DNA from: an uncultured Eubacteriales bacterium
Lineage (GTDB): Bacteria > Bacillota > Clostridia > Lachnospirales > Lachnospiraceae
NCBI GenBank assembly: GCA_949292795.1
Contig: CASFBR010000088.1
Coordinates: forward strand, 1-33,333
Direction: 5' to 3'
DNA: 33,333 nt
Each line of letters begins with the position of its first letter. The stretch's first letter is position 1. Positions 16,115 to 23,108 of this stretch are shown here, piece by piece. The translations under genes and the position numbers were made by a program. A model generated the notes under the pieces. The model saw only the letters and a list, made by a program, of their open reading frames with translations, was not told where the DNA came from and searched no databases.

Positions 16115-16170
16115 AAGGAAGCGAAAAGATAACAATAATAAATGGAAAGGAAACGAAAAGATAACAATAA
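16115..16170 (+). repeat. Purine-rich direct repeat (32-bp spacing)
   Basis: A 24-base purine-rich sequence at 16115-16138 recurs at 16147-16170 with one mismatch. It is followed to 16238 by a looser run of GATGAAAAAA-like units. It lies in the 3' gap between the carboxylesterase and DJ-1 genes. Confidence 0.7.
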
Positions 16171-16238
16171 ATCAATAAATAATGAAAAAATGACGAAAAA
16201 AGCCGATGAAAAAAGTTAATGAAAAAAATCGATGAGAA

Positions 16239-16275
16239 GAGCGCAGGGGCAGCCTTTAGGGCGGCCTCTGCGCTC
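16239..16275 (-). terminator. Terminator of the DJ-1/PfpI gene
   Basis: GAGCGCAG arms (16239-16246 with 16268-16275) extend into a GC-rich inner stem with two mismatches and a 5-base loop. On the minus strand the stem is followed by TTCTCATCGATTTTTTT, consistent with rho-independent termination. On the plus strand there is no T-run. Confidence 0.65.
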
Positions 16276-16289
16276 TCAAAATACCGGTG

Positions 16290-16850
16290 CTACATCGGCT
16301 GATAGTTAAACATGATGGACTGCTTTAGTGTATGCGCTTTCTGTGCGTCGGTAAGCAGTGCGATTAACTGGGCAGAAAAATCGATAGCGGTGCCCATACC
16401 GCGGCTCGTAATAATATTTCCGTCCACAACAACATTGGATGTGCAGCAGTTAGCGCCGGAAAGCCTGTCTTCAAAACCCGGATAGCAGGTGGCGTTTTTG
16501 CCGGATAAAAGGCCAAGACCGCCGAGAACCGATGGTGCGGCGCAGATAGCTGCAACATATTTTCCTGCAGCATTGGCTTCCGTTAAAATATGTGCAAGCT
16601 CCGGACTATCGGCAAGATGATTGGTACCCGGCAATCCGCCCGGGAGTACAAACATATCGCCGTCCTGGCTGCGGACATCTTTAAGAAGCATATCTGCTCC
16701 AATCTCAATATTGTGGGAACCGGTAATCTTTAACGTTCCATTCATGGAAACGATAGAAATATCAATACCGGCCCGGCGCATCATATCAACGACAGTCAGA
16801 CCTTCAATTTCTTCAAGCCCGTCAGCAAAGAAAATAAAAACCTTAGACAT
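16290..16850 (-). CDS. DJ-1/PfpI family protein
   Basis: A 186-residue protein of the DJ-1 subfamily. Cys103 lies in the nucleophile elbow AAICAAPSVLG, and Glu16 in DGLEEIEGLT matches the Glu that lowers the Cys pKa in human DJ-1. LPGGLPGTNHL is the conserved loop. Proposed activities in the family include glyoxalase III/deglycase-like chemistry and oxidative-stress sensing; which applies here is not visible. AAGGAGG precedes the ATG. A minus-strand promoter lies very close ahead. It stands alone and is convergent with the broken carboxylesterase gene. Confidence 0.9.
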   Translation of the reverse strand: MSKVFIFFADGLEEIEGLTVVDMMRRAGIDISIVSMNGTLKITGSHNIEIGADMLLKDVRSQDGDMFVLPGGLPGTNHLADSPELAHILTEANAAGKYVAAICAAPSVLGGLGLLSGKNATCYPGFEDRLSGANCCTSNVVVDGNIITSRGMGTAIDFSAQLIALLTDAQKAHTLKQSIMFNYQPM

Positions 16851-16866
16851 AAAAACCTCCTTAGTG

Positions 16867-16895
16867 ATAATCGAATCAAAACATTATCCGATCAA
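16867..16895 (-). promoter_or_regulatory. Possible promoter of the DJ-1/PfpI gene
   Basis: On the minus strand TTGATC (16895-16890), a 17-base spacer and GATTAT (16872-16867). The implied transcript would start roughly 10 bases ahead of the ATG, giving a very short leader that just includes the ribosome binding site. Confidence 0.4.
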
Positions 16896-17061
16896 TTTTT
16901 CAAACAACCGATGAAAGTCCTATACGCCGTCCCGGCGTCCGGCCGGTACAGCGGTTCCATCCATGTTATTATATTCCATAACTTTGAATTTTACAATCAA
17001 TTTCCCCGACAGCCGGCGACACTCATCCGAATAAGATTCCCCACAACCTTAAAAACCCCTG

Positions 17062-17090
17062 TTTACCAAAATCAAACTTAATGGTATAAT
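17062..17090 (+). promoter_or_regulatory. Promoter upstream of gdpP, partly inside palindromic element C
   Basis: TTTACC (17062-17067), a 17-base spacer and TATAAT (17085-17090). The -10 box is the left arm of the first palindrome, so transcripts would begin inside the repeat and carry its hairpins in a leader of about 240 nt. The second copy at 17203 repeats the same -10 box (17206-17211). Confidence 0.5.
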
Positions 17091-17288
17091 AGCCACATGA
17101 GTGGCTATTATACCGCGTCTTTTGCGCAGCGAGCGAAGCGAGCAGACCTATGCGCAAAAGTACGCATGAGAAGCGAAGCCTTACCAGGGAGCGAAAGCGC
17201 CCTGGTATAATAGCCACATGAGTGGCTATTATACCGCGTCTTTTGCGCAGCGAGCGAAGCGAGCAGACCTATGCGCAAAAGTACGCAT
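17082..17288. repeat. Duplicated palindromic element C (two identical 86-bp copies, 121-bp period)
   Basis: Copies at 17082-17167 and 17203-17288 are identical. Each has a 14-bp perfect hairpin around ATGA (arms 17082-17096 and 17101-17115). A second stem, CTTTTGCGCA / TGCGCAAAAG (17119-17128 with 17151-17160), has a loop rich in GAGCGAAGCGAGC. The 35-bp linker adds CCAGGG-AGC-GAAA-GCG-CCCTGG, a GAAA-loop hairpin that extends into copy two. Both arms of the first hairpin contain TATAAT, one on each strand. Confidence 0.9.
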
Positions 17289-17338
17289 TATATAAATGGC
17301 GTACAGCATATTAAAATATGGGAAAGTGAGGAAGAAGC

Positions 17339-19378
17339 ATGAAGAATCAGGTGAAATTGAAGGGACAGTTAAAATCGTATCTGCGATGGCCGCTGGTCTT
17401 AAGCTGTCTCCTTGCGGCCATGACCATCGGAATCTTCATTGTGGATTATAAATGCGGCTTTATTGCGGCAGTATGCCTGCTGTGCTATGTGATTGCGGCA
17501 TTAATCATCCGTTCACGGATCAAGCCGATCATTATCAGTGAGCTGGTGAATTTTGCCCTGGAATATGGACAGGTTCAGCGGGCGCTCCTGTTCGACCTTC
17601 AGATACCATATGCTGTGTTAGATGATCAGGGACGGCTGCTGTGGGCGAACAAAAGCTTTGGCGAAATGGCGGATCCCCATATGGCGTCCAGAGGGATTGG
17701 CCATCTGTTCCCGGAGATCACTCCGGATAAGTTTCCGGGAGATGAGCATAAGACGATTGTTCCGGTGGCCTATAATGACAGCTATTACCGCGCTGAGCTT
17801 GTGCGGATCGTCCTGACGGATTTTTCTCAGAACAATGCCCTTGTGGATACCGGCGCGGAAAATGTTCTCATTGCGATGTATCTGTTTGATGAAACAGAAA
17901 TCCGCAATTATATCCGTGAAAACCAGGAGCAGCGCCTTGTGTGCGGTATCATTTTTGTGGATAATTATGAAGATGCATTAAACAGCACAGAGGAAGTGCG
18001 CCGGTCACTGTTAGCGGCGCTGATCGAGCGGAAGATTACAAAATATATGCAAAACTATGATGCCATTGTGACGAAGGTGGAGAAGGACCGCTATCAGTTT
18101 GTGATTCAGCACCGTTATCTCCCGCAGCTTCAGAGCACAAAGTTCTCGCTTTTGGACGAGGTGCGCGAGATCAATATCGGCAATGAAATGGCTGTGACCT
18201 TGTGTATCGGTATCGGCGCTGATGCGGTGTCTTATTCCCAGTCCGCGGAGTGGGCGAAAAATGCCATCGAGCTTGCTTTAGGCCGGGGCGGCGACCAGGC
18301 TGTTGTCAAAGAACGGGAAAAAATTTCCTACTATGGCGGCAAGAAAAAGCAGGTGGAAAAGAGCACCCGGGTTCGTGCCCGCGTGAAGGCACATGCGCTC
18401 AAGCAGCTTCTTGAAGGCAAGGATCAGGTCGTTGTTATGGGCCATAAGATCGGCGACGTGGACTCATTTGGCGCATCCGTGGGCGTATACCGTATTGCCA
18501 GAGCGCTGAATAAAAAAGCATATATTGTGCTTAATGAGGTGACCAAGACCGTCCGACCGCTGAAAGAATGCTTTGAAAATAATTCCTATTATGACAGCGA
18601 TATGTTTCTGAATGAGGCGCAGGCAAGGGAAATCGTAGACCTTAATACAGCGCTGGTAGTCGTAGATGTCAACCGGCCGTCCTACACAGAATGTCCGGAC
18701 CTTCTTAGCGGCACCCGCAGTATTGTGATCCTTGACCATCACCGCCAGAGCAGCGAGAGTATTGAAAATGCGGTGCTGTCTTATATTGAACCGTATGCGT
18801 CCTCTGCCAGTGAAATGGTTGCGGAAATTTTACAGTATATCAGCGACGGCATTAAGCTGCGTCCTGAAGAAGCCAATGCCATGTATGCGGGCCTGATGAT
18901 CGACACGAATAATTTCCTCAATAAGACCGGGGTGCGCACCTTTGAGGCGGCGGCTTATCTGCGCAAAAACGGTGCCGATGTGCTCAAAATACGCATGATG
19001 TTCCGCGATGATATGGAAACCTACCGTGTGCGGGCGGCCGCTATCAGCAAAGCAGAAATATTTGATCATGAGTTTGCATTTGCGGAATGTGTGCCGGGCA
19101 ATCTGGAGACCCCGACTGTTGTGGGTGCACAGATCGCCAATGAACTTTTAAATATCACAGGTGTCAAGGCTTCCTTTGTATTTACCAATATTAAAGGAAC
19201 GGTATATATCAGTGCCCGTTCGATGGAAGAAATCAATGTACAGCTTGTCATGGAGCATTTTGGCGGCGGCGGGCACAGTGCCATTGCCGGTGCTCAACTT
19301 AAAGATATTTCCGTTGCGGATGCCATTGCCAGGGTGAAGGCTGAAGTGCGGAGAATGAAAAATGAAGGAGAGATATAG
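17339..19378 (+). CDS. gdpP: GdpP: membrane-bound cyclic-di-AMP phosphodiesterase
   Basis: A 679-residue protein that hydrolyses c-di-AMP to pApA and so sets the level of this cell-wall and potassium messenger. Two membrane helices (about 15-34 and 38-60) are followed by a PAS-like domain (84-150), a degenerate GGDEF domain (about 170-330), and the DHH/DHHA1 catalytic part. Key residues are His369, Asp373 and Asp375 in GHKIGDVDSFG and Asp466-His467-His468. The C-terminal GGGGHSAIAGAQ motif belongs to DHHA1. Length and order are typical. It is directly joined to rplI, whose ribosome binding site (GAAGGAG 19364-19370) lies within the gdpP 3' end. The upstream promoter is embedded in palindromic element C. 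Confidence 0.95.
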   Translation: MKNQVKLKGQLKSYLRWPLVLSCLLAAMTIGIFIVDYKCGFIAAVCLLCYVIAALIIRSRIKPIIISELVNFALEYGQVQRALLFDLQIPYAVLDDQGRLLWANKSFGEMADPHMASRGIGHLFPEITPDKFPGDEHKTIVPVAYNDSYYRAELVRIVLTDFSQNNALVDTGAENVLIAMYLFDETEIRNYIRENQEQRLVCGIIFVDNYEDALNSTEEVRRSLLAALIERKITKYMQNYDAIVTKVEKDRYQFVIQHRYLPQLQSTKFSLLDEVREINIGNEMAVTLCIGIGADAVSYSQSAEWAKNAIELALGRGGDQAVVKEREKISYYGGKKKQVEKSTRVRARVKAHALKQLLEGKDQVVVMGHKIGDVDSFGASVGVYRIARALNKKAYIVLNEVTKTVRPLKECFENNSYYDSDMFLNEAQAREIVDLNTALVVVDVNRPSYTECPDLLSGTRSIVILDHHRQSSESIENAVLSYIEPYASSASEMVAEILQYISDGIKLRPEEANAMYAGLMIDTNNFLNKTGVRTFEAAAYLRKNGADVLKIRMMFRDDMETYRVRAAAISKAEIFDHEFAFAECVPGNLETPTVVGAQIANELLNITGVKASFVFTNIKGTVYISARSMEEINVQLVMEHFGGGGHSAIAGAQLKDISVADAIARVKAEVRRMKNEGEI

Positions 19379-19825
19379 ATGAAAGTAATTTTGCTTGAAG
19401 ATGTAAAGTCCCTTGGAAAGAAGGGCGATATGGTCAATGTCAATGACGGTTATGCGAGAAACTTTATTTTGCCGAAAAAGCTTGGTATCGAAGCAACACC
19501 GAAAAATCTTAACGACCTGAAATTAAAGAAAGCCAACGAAGAAAAGGTAGCCAGAGAGCTTTTGGAGCAGGCTAAGGCGCTGGCAGAGGATTTAAAAGAA
19601 AAGTTTGTAACAGTTTCCATTAAGACCGGCGAAGGCGGAAAGACGTTTGGCTCTGTATCGACCAAAGAAATCGCCGCTGCTGCCAAAGAACAGCTCGGAC
19701 TGGATATTGATAAAAAGAAGCTGTCTTTAGACGAGCCAATCCGCACACTGGGAACAACGATCGTATCCTATAAAGTACATCCGAAGGTTGTGGCACAGCT
19801 TACCGTTAAGGTTAAAGAAGCCTGA
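19379..19825 (+). CDS. rplI: 50S ribosomal protein L9
   Basis: A 148-residue bL9 protein that binds 23S rRNA near the base of the L1 stalk. The signature [20 protein letters not shown] occupies the N-terminal domain. The long linking helix rich in Lys/Glu (residues about 45-75) and the C-terminal domain beginning near [16 protein letters not shown] are both present. The ATG follows the gdpP stop codon with no gap, and dnaB follows after 17 bp, indicating one operon with translational coupling. The order gdpP-rplI-dnaB is widely conserved in Firmicutes. Confidence 0.97.
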   Translation: MKVILLEDVKSLGKKGDMVNVNDGYARNFILPKKLGIEATPKNLNDLKLKKANEEKVARELLEQAKALAEDLKEKFVTVSIKTGEGGKTFGSVSTKEIAAAAKEQLGLDIDKKKLSLDEPIRTLGTTIVSYKVHPKVVAQLTVKVKEA

Positions 19826-19842
19826 GGGCTCAGGCGGCGCAT

Positions 19843-21174
19843 ATGGATGAAGCATTAATCAAACGTATACTGCCCCATAGTGATGACGCGGAGCGGGCGG
19901 TCATCGGCTCAATGCTCATGGATACCGACGCGGTGGTAACGGCCTCGGAGATGATTACCGGAGATGATTTTTACCAGCGCAAATACGGCATTTTGTTTGA
20001 CGCCATGGTGGATATGAATAATAAAAATATCCCTGTGGACCTCATTACGCTCCAGGAGGAGCTAAAGACACGGGATGTGCCGGAAGAGCTTGCCAGCGTG
20101 GAATTTTTGAGTGATCTTTTAAACAGTATTTCCACATCAGTTAACATAAAACAGTATGCCAAGCTTGTAGCCGACAAGTCGGCGCTGCGCCGGATGATCA
20201 AGGCCAATGAGGAAATTGCCAACCTGTGCTATCTGGATAAGGAGCCGGTGGAAGCCATCATGGAAACAACGGAAAAGCGCATTTTCGATCTGCTCCAGAG
20301 AAAAAGTGCGGATGATTTTGTGCCGATCCAGGAGGTTGTTTTAAACGTTATTAATAAGATTGAAATGGCGGCCAGACATAAAGGGACGGTGACCGGTATT
20401 TCTACCGGCTTTTATGACCTGGATTATAAGACCAGCGGCCTTCAGCCGTCGGATCTGATCCTGATTGCGGCCCGTCCGTCCATGGGAAAGACAGCCTTTG
20501 TGCTGAATCTGGCCCAGTACATTGCAGTGCGCAATAAAGTACCGACGGCGATCTTCAGTCTGGAAATGTCCAAAGATCAGCTGATCAACCGTGTTTTGTC
20601 CATGGAATCCAAGGTGGACTCTCAGGCGATGCGTACCGGAAATCTGAGCCAGGCCGATTGGGAAAAGCTCATTGAAAGCGCCGGAGTCATCAGCGAGGCC
20701 CCTCTGATCATTGATGATACACCGGGTATTTCCATCGGCGATTTGCGTTCCAAATGCCGGAAATATAAGCTGGAAAATAATCTCGGCCTTGTGATCATCG
20801 ATTATCTTCAGCTAATGACCGGCGGCGGCCGCGGTTCAGAGTCCCGGCAACAGGAAATTTCCGATATTTCCCGCGCCTTAAAGGCGCTGGCCAGAGAGCT
20901 TAACGCCCCGGTCATTGCTTTATCTCAGCTTTCCCGTGCCTGCGAGACCCGTCCGGATCACCGGCCCATGCTTTCGGACCTGCGTGAATCCGGCGCCATT
21001 GAACAGGATGCGGATGTGGTGATGTTTATTTACCGTGATGATTATTACAATAAAGACACGGACAAGAAAAATATTTCAGAAATCATTATAGCCAAACAAA
21101 GAAACGGCCCGATTGGCACCGTAGAGCTTGTATGGCTGCCGAATTATACAAAATTTGCAAATAAAGAGCGCTAA
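19843..21174 (+). CDS. dnaB: Replicative DNA helicase DnaB
   Basis: A 443-residue hexameric 5'-3' helicase of the replisome (called DnaC in Bacillus). The N-terminal domain starts HSDDAERAVIGSMLMD. The RecA-like domain carries Walker A ARPSMGKT at residues 210-217, Walker B in LVIIDYLQLM, and the arginine-finger region SDLRESGAIEQDADVVMFIYR. No intein is present. The ribosome binding site is weak, fitting coupling to rplI. A perfect terminator ends the operon just after the stop. Confidence 0.97.
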   Translation: MDEALIKRILPHSDDAERAVIGSMLMDTDAVVTASEMITGDDFYQRKYGILFDAMVDMNNKNIPVDLITLQEELKTRDVPEELASVEFLSDLLNSISTSVNIKQYAKLVADKSALRRMIKANEEIANLCYLDKEPVEAIMETTEKRIFDLLQRKSADDFVPIQEVVLNVINKIEMAARHKGTVTGISTGFYDLDYKTSGLQPSDLILIAARPSMGKTAFVLNLAQYIAVRNKVPTAIFSLEMSKDQLINRVLSMESKVDSQAMRTGNLSQADWEKLIESAGVISEAPLIIDDTPGISIGDLRSKCRKYKLENNLGLVIIDYLQLMTGGGRGSESRQQEISDISRALKALARELNAPVIALSQLSRACETRPDHRPMLSDLRESGAIEQDADVVMFIYRDDYYNKDTDKKNISEIIIAKQRNGPIGTVELVWLPNYTKFANKER

Positions 21175-21181
21175 AACGATG

Positions 21182-21219
21182 GCGGTACACTCCCGGAAGC
21201 GGGAGTGTACCGCTGTTTT
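21182..21219. terminator. Strong bidirectional terminator after dnaB
   Basis: A perfect 14-bp GC-rich stem (21182-21195 with 21200-21213) with a GAAG loop and a following TGTTTT. On the other strand it is followed by CATCGTTTTAG, so it can also end the convergent DUF4241 gene. Confidence 0.9.
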
Positions 21220-21943
21220 AAGGTTCGTAATCCTTTTCAATATCGATAAAACGGATATATACGCCGCATATATGCTCCTGTGCGTCGTAGCCGAAATAAC
21301 ATGGATAGACGCCGTCGCCCCAGCCGGCGGTAAAAATCGGGATATTGCAGTCGGTGCCCGGAATCGTCCAGTTGAGCCAGTCGCCGCCGTCGCATTGATA
21401 TTTGGGGTGGCTTTTGGCGTTTTCCTCCAAAAGCTCAAAAAACAGGTCGTTATAAACGTCAATATCTTCTTCCTCACGCTCGCGCTGCTCCCAGTATTTT
21501 TTAAACAGCTCCTGAGACTTAATGTCAGCGATGCAGCCCATACCGGCATCTACGAAAAAGCCGAAAAATTCATCTTCGCCAAGCTCCCCGTCAAGGTCTT
21601 CCATTCCGACCATGCCCATCTCGTAGCGGACCGGCACCTGACTGTTGATCGATACCTTTACGCAGGCGTAGCGGTCACCGTATTCCTCGCTGGGAACAAC
21701 ACAGATCGTGACCGGATAGGTTCCGGCAGGAACCGTCTGAATGTAAGGCTGGGCTTCGGACAGCTCGATCAAAGGGTCACAGGCAAAGATTGTTCCTGTG
21801 GGGAAATGGACAGTCCCGATGTTCAGCGTATCGATATGGACATTTCCGATCACTTTTTCGGTAAAATAAGCGTCCAGATTCATGTTTGATGACAGATTTT
21901 TCCTGATCTTTTCATATTTTTCCAACCATTCTTTTGTCGGCAT
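21218..21943 (-). CDS. DUF4241-like protein of unknown function
   Basis: A 241-residue soluble protein. The central part resembles DUF4241: IFACDPLIELS, then PAGTYPVTICVV, RYACVKVSI and a later GFFVDAGMGCIADIK. The C-terminal part is rich in aromatic and acidic residues (DGGDWLNWTIPG, GDGVYPCYFGYD). No catalytic motif or membrane helix is evident. AAGGGGG lies ahead of the ATG. It stands alone between the dnaB terminator and a decayed AraC fragment. DUF4241 proteins sometimes occur near polymorphic-toxin immunity genes, but no toxin lies next to this one, so no function is claimed. Confidence 0.65.
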   Translation of the reverse strand: MPTKEWLEKYEKIRKNLSSNMNLDAYFTEKVIGNVHIDTLNIGTVHFPTGTIFACDPLIELSEAQPYIQTVPAGTYPVTICVVPSEEYGDRYACVKVSINSQVPVRYEMGMVGMEDLDGELGEDEFFGFFVDAGMGCIADIKSQELFKKYWEQREREEEDIDVYNDLFFELLEENAKSHPKYQCDGGDWLNWTIPGTDCNIPIFTAGWGDGVYPCYFGYDAQEHICGVYIRFIDIEKDYEP

Positions 21944-22039
21944 AGGAATACCCCCTTAATTCCAATATTGTATTTTTCAGCCTGCGGTGCTGGTGACCGT
22001 CGGTATTTGCGTGACAGTCAGCAAATGAAGGCACTTAAA

Positions 22040-22218
22040 GCGGCTTACATGTCCACTTATAGTCTAACACAGTTTCCGATGAAAAAACATATCTTTGTAA
22101 AAAGTAATCATTATGTATCGGCTATACGCACATGCCATATTTTTCCAGGCTATTTAAAAAGGAAACGGGGCTGACGCCCAATGAATACCGGAACCATTAC
22201 AGGAAAAATGGGGAATAG
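22040..22218 (+). pseudogene. Remnant of an AraC-family regulator (C-terminal HTH end)
   Basis: The frame at 22120-22218 reads GYTHMPYFSRLFKKETGL, then TPNEYRNHYRKNGE and TAG, the standard end of the second HTH of AraC regulators. A stop at 22105 closes this frame upstream. The frame just upstream (shifted) reads HIFVKSNHYVSAI, which fits the preceding helix, so a short deletion and frameshift joined the two. The N-terminal half is not recognisable. The exact left limit is uncertain. Confidence 0.7.
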
Positions 22219-22285
22219 GGAGAGCGGGCAAAATATGCATCTCTATGAGATTTTAAAGAATTATTTATATTTTTGATGAAACTTC

Positions 22286-22314
22286 TTCAAAATATCCCGT
22301 TAAAATACTATAAT
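22286..22314 (+). promoter_or_regulatory. Promoter of the two-component system
   Basis: TTCAAA (22286-22291), a 17-base spacer and a perfect TATAAT (22309-22314), about 35 bases ahead of the response regulator start. Confidence 0.65.
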
Positions 22315-22349
22315 AAAGCCAGGTTTTATTACGGGAAAGGACGTTTTTT

Positions 22350-23048
22350 ATGTATAACATACTGGTTTGTGATGATGACAAAGAGATTGTGAAGGCGATC
22401 GAGATTTATCTGCTCGGGGAAAAATACAACGTGTTTAAGGCTTATAACGGGCAGGAGGCGATAAATATTCTTGAGAAGGAGGACATCCATTTACTGCTCA
22501 TCGATGTGATGATGCCGGTGCTTGACGGGATAAGGGCAACGCTGGAAATCCGTAAGAAAAGCGGTGTGCCGATCATCATATTGTCGGCGAAGTCGGAGGA
22601 TAATGATAAAATTCTTGGCTTAAATATCGGTGCGGACGATTATATTACAAAGCCCTTTAATCCCATGGAGCTTCTGGCCCGGGTAAAGGCCCAGCTTAGG
22701 CGTTATACGGTGTTTGGAAATGCTAAAAACGACAGCTCCCGGGAAATTTACACCGTAGGCGATCTTGTGATTGATGATACAAATAAAGAGGTGACGGTTA
22801 TGGGCGAGCCGGTGAAGCTTACGCCCATTGAATATAATATTTTAAAGTTTCTTGTACGCAATAAGGGCCGCGTTTTTTCCATTAAAGAGATTTATGAAAA
22901 TATCTGGAAGGAGGATGCGCTGGCGGCAGATAATACGGTAGCTGTACATATCAGCCATATTCGTGAAAAAATTGAAATCAATCCGAAAGAACCGCGTTAT
23001 CTGAAGGTTGTATGGGGCGTAGGCTATAAGGTCGAGAACATGGATTAA
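22350..23048 (+). CDS. OmpR-family response regulator
   Basis: A 232-residue regulator. The receiver domain (1-120) has the acidic pocket VCDDD, the phospho-acceptor Asp52 in LLLIDVMMPVLDG, Ser79 and Lys101 (ITKPF). The winged-helix DNA-binding domain (about 135-230) has the typical KLTPIEYNILKFLVRNKGRV, and ends VWGVGYKVE. It resembles the VanR/KdpE-like group. GGAAAGGACG precedes the ATG. The kinase gene follows after 60 bp, so they form a pair; the signal and target genes are unknown. Confidence 0.93.
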   Translation: MYNILVCDDDKEIVKAIEIYLLGEKYNVFKAYNGQEAINILEKEDIHLLLIDVMMPVLDGIRATLEIRKKSGVPIIILSAKSEDNDKILGLNIGADDYITKPFNPMELLARVKAQLRRYTVFGNAKNDSSREIYTVGDLVIDDTNKEVTVMGEPVKLTPIEYNILKFLVRNKGRVFSIKEIYENIWKEDALAADNTVAVHISHIREKIEINPKEPRYLKVVWGVGYKVENMD

Positions 23049-23108
23049 ATTATACCTCATATATAAATGCTGCTTACCCATGCGGCAACAGGAAAGGAGG
23101 CGGCCCTG

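Larger units (their letters stand above)
16851..17338. other. Intergenic region upstream of gdpP (488 bp)
   Basis: It contains the short DJ-1 promoter on the left, about 150 bp with no recognised feature, then a promoter (17062-17090) merging into the duplicated palindromic element C (17082-17288). The gdpP ribosome binding site follows. No open reading frame of note was found. Confidence 0.6.

Noticed and set aside
17082-17288. Possible CRISPR-like repeats
   Set aside because: Only two copies, 86 bp long and palindromic with a palindromic spacer; no array and no cas genes.
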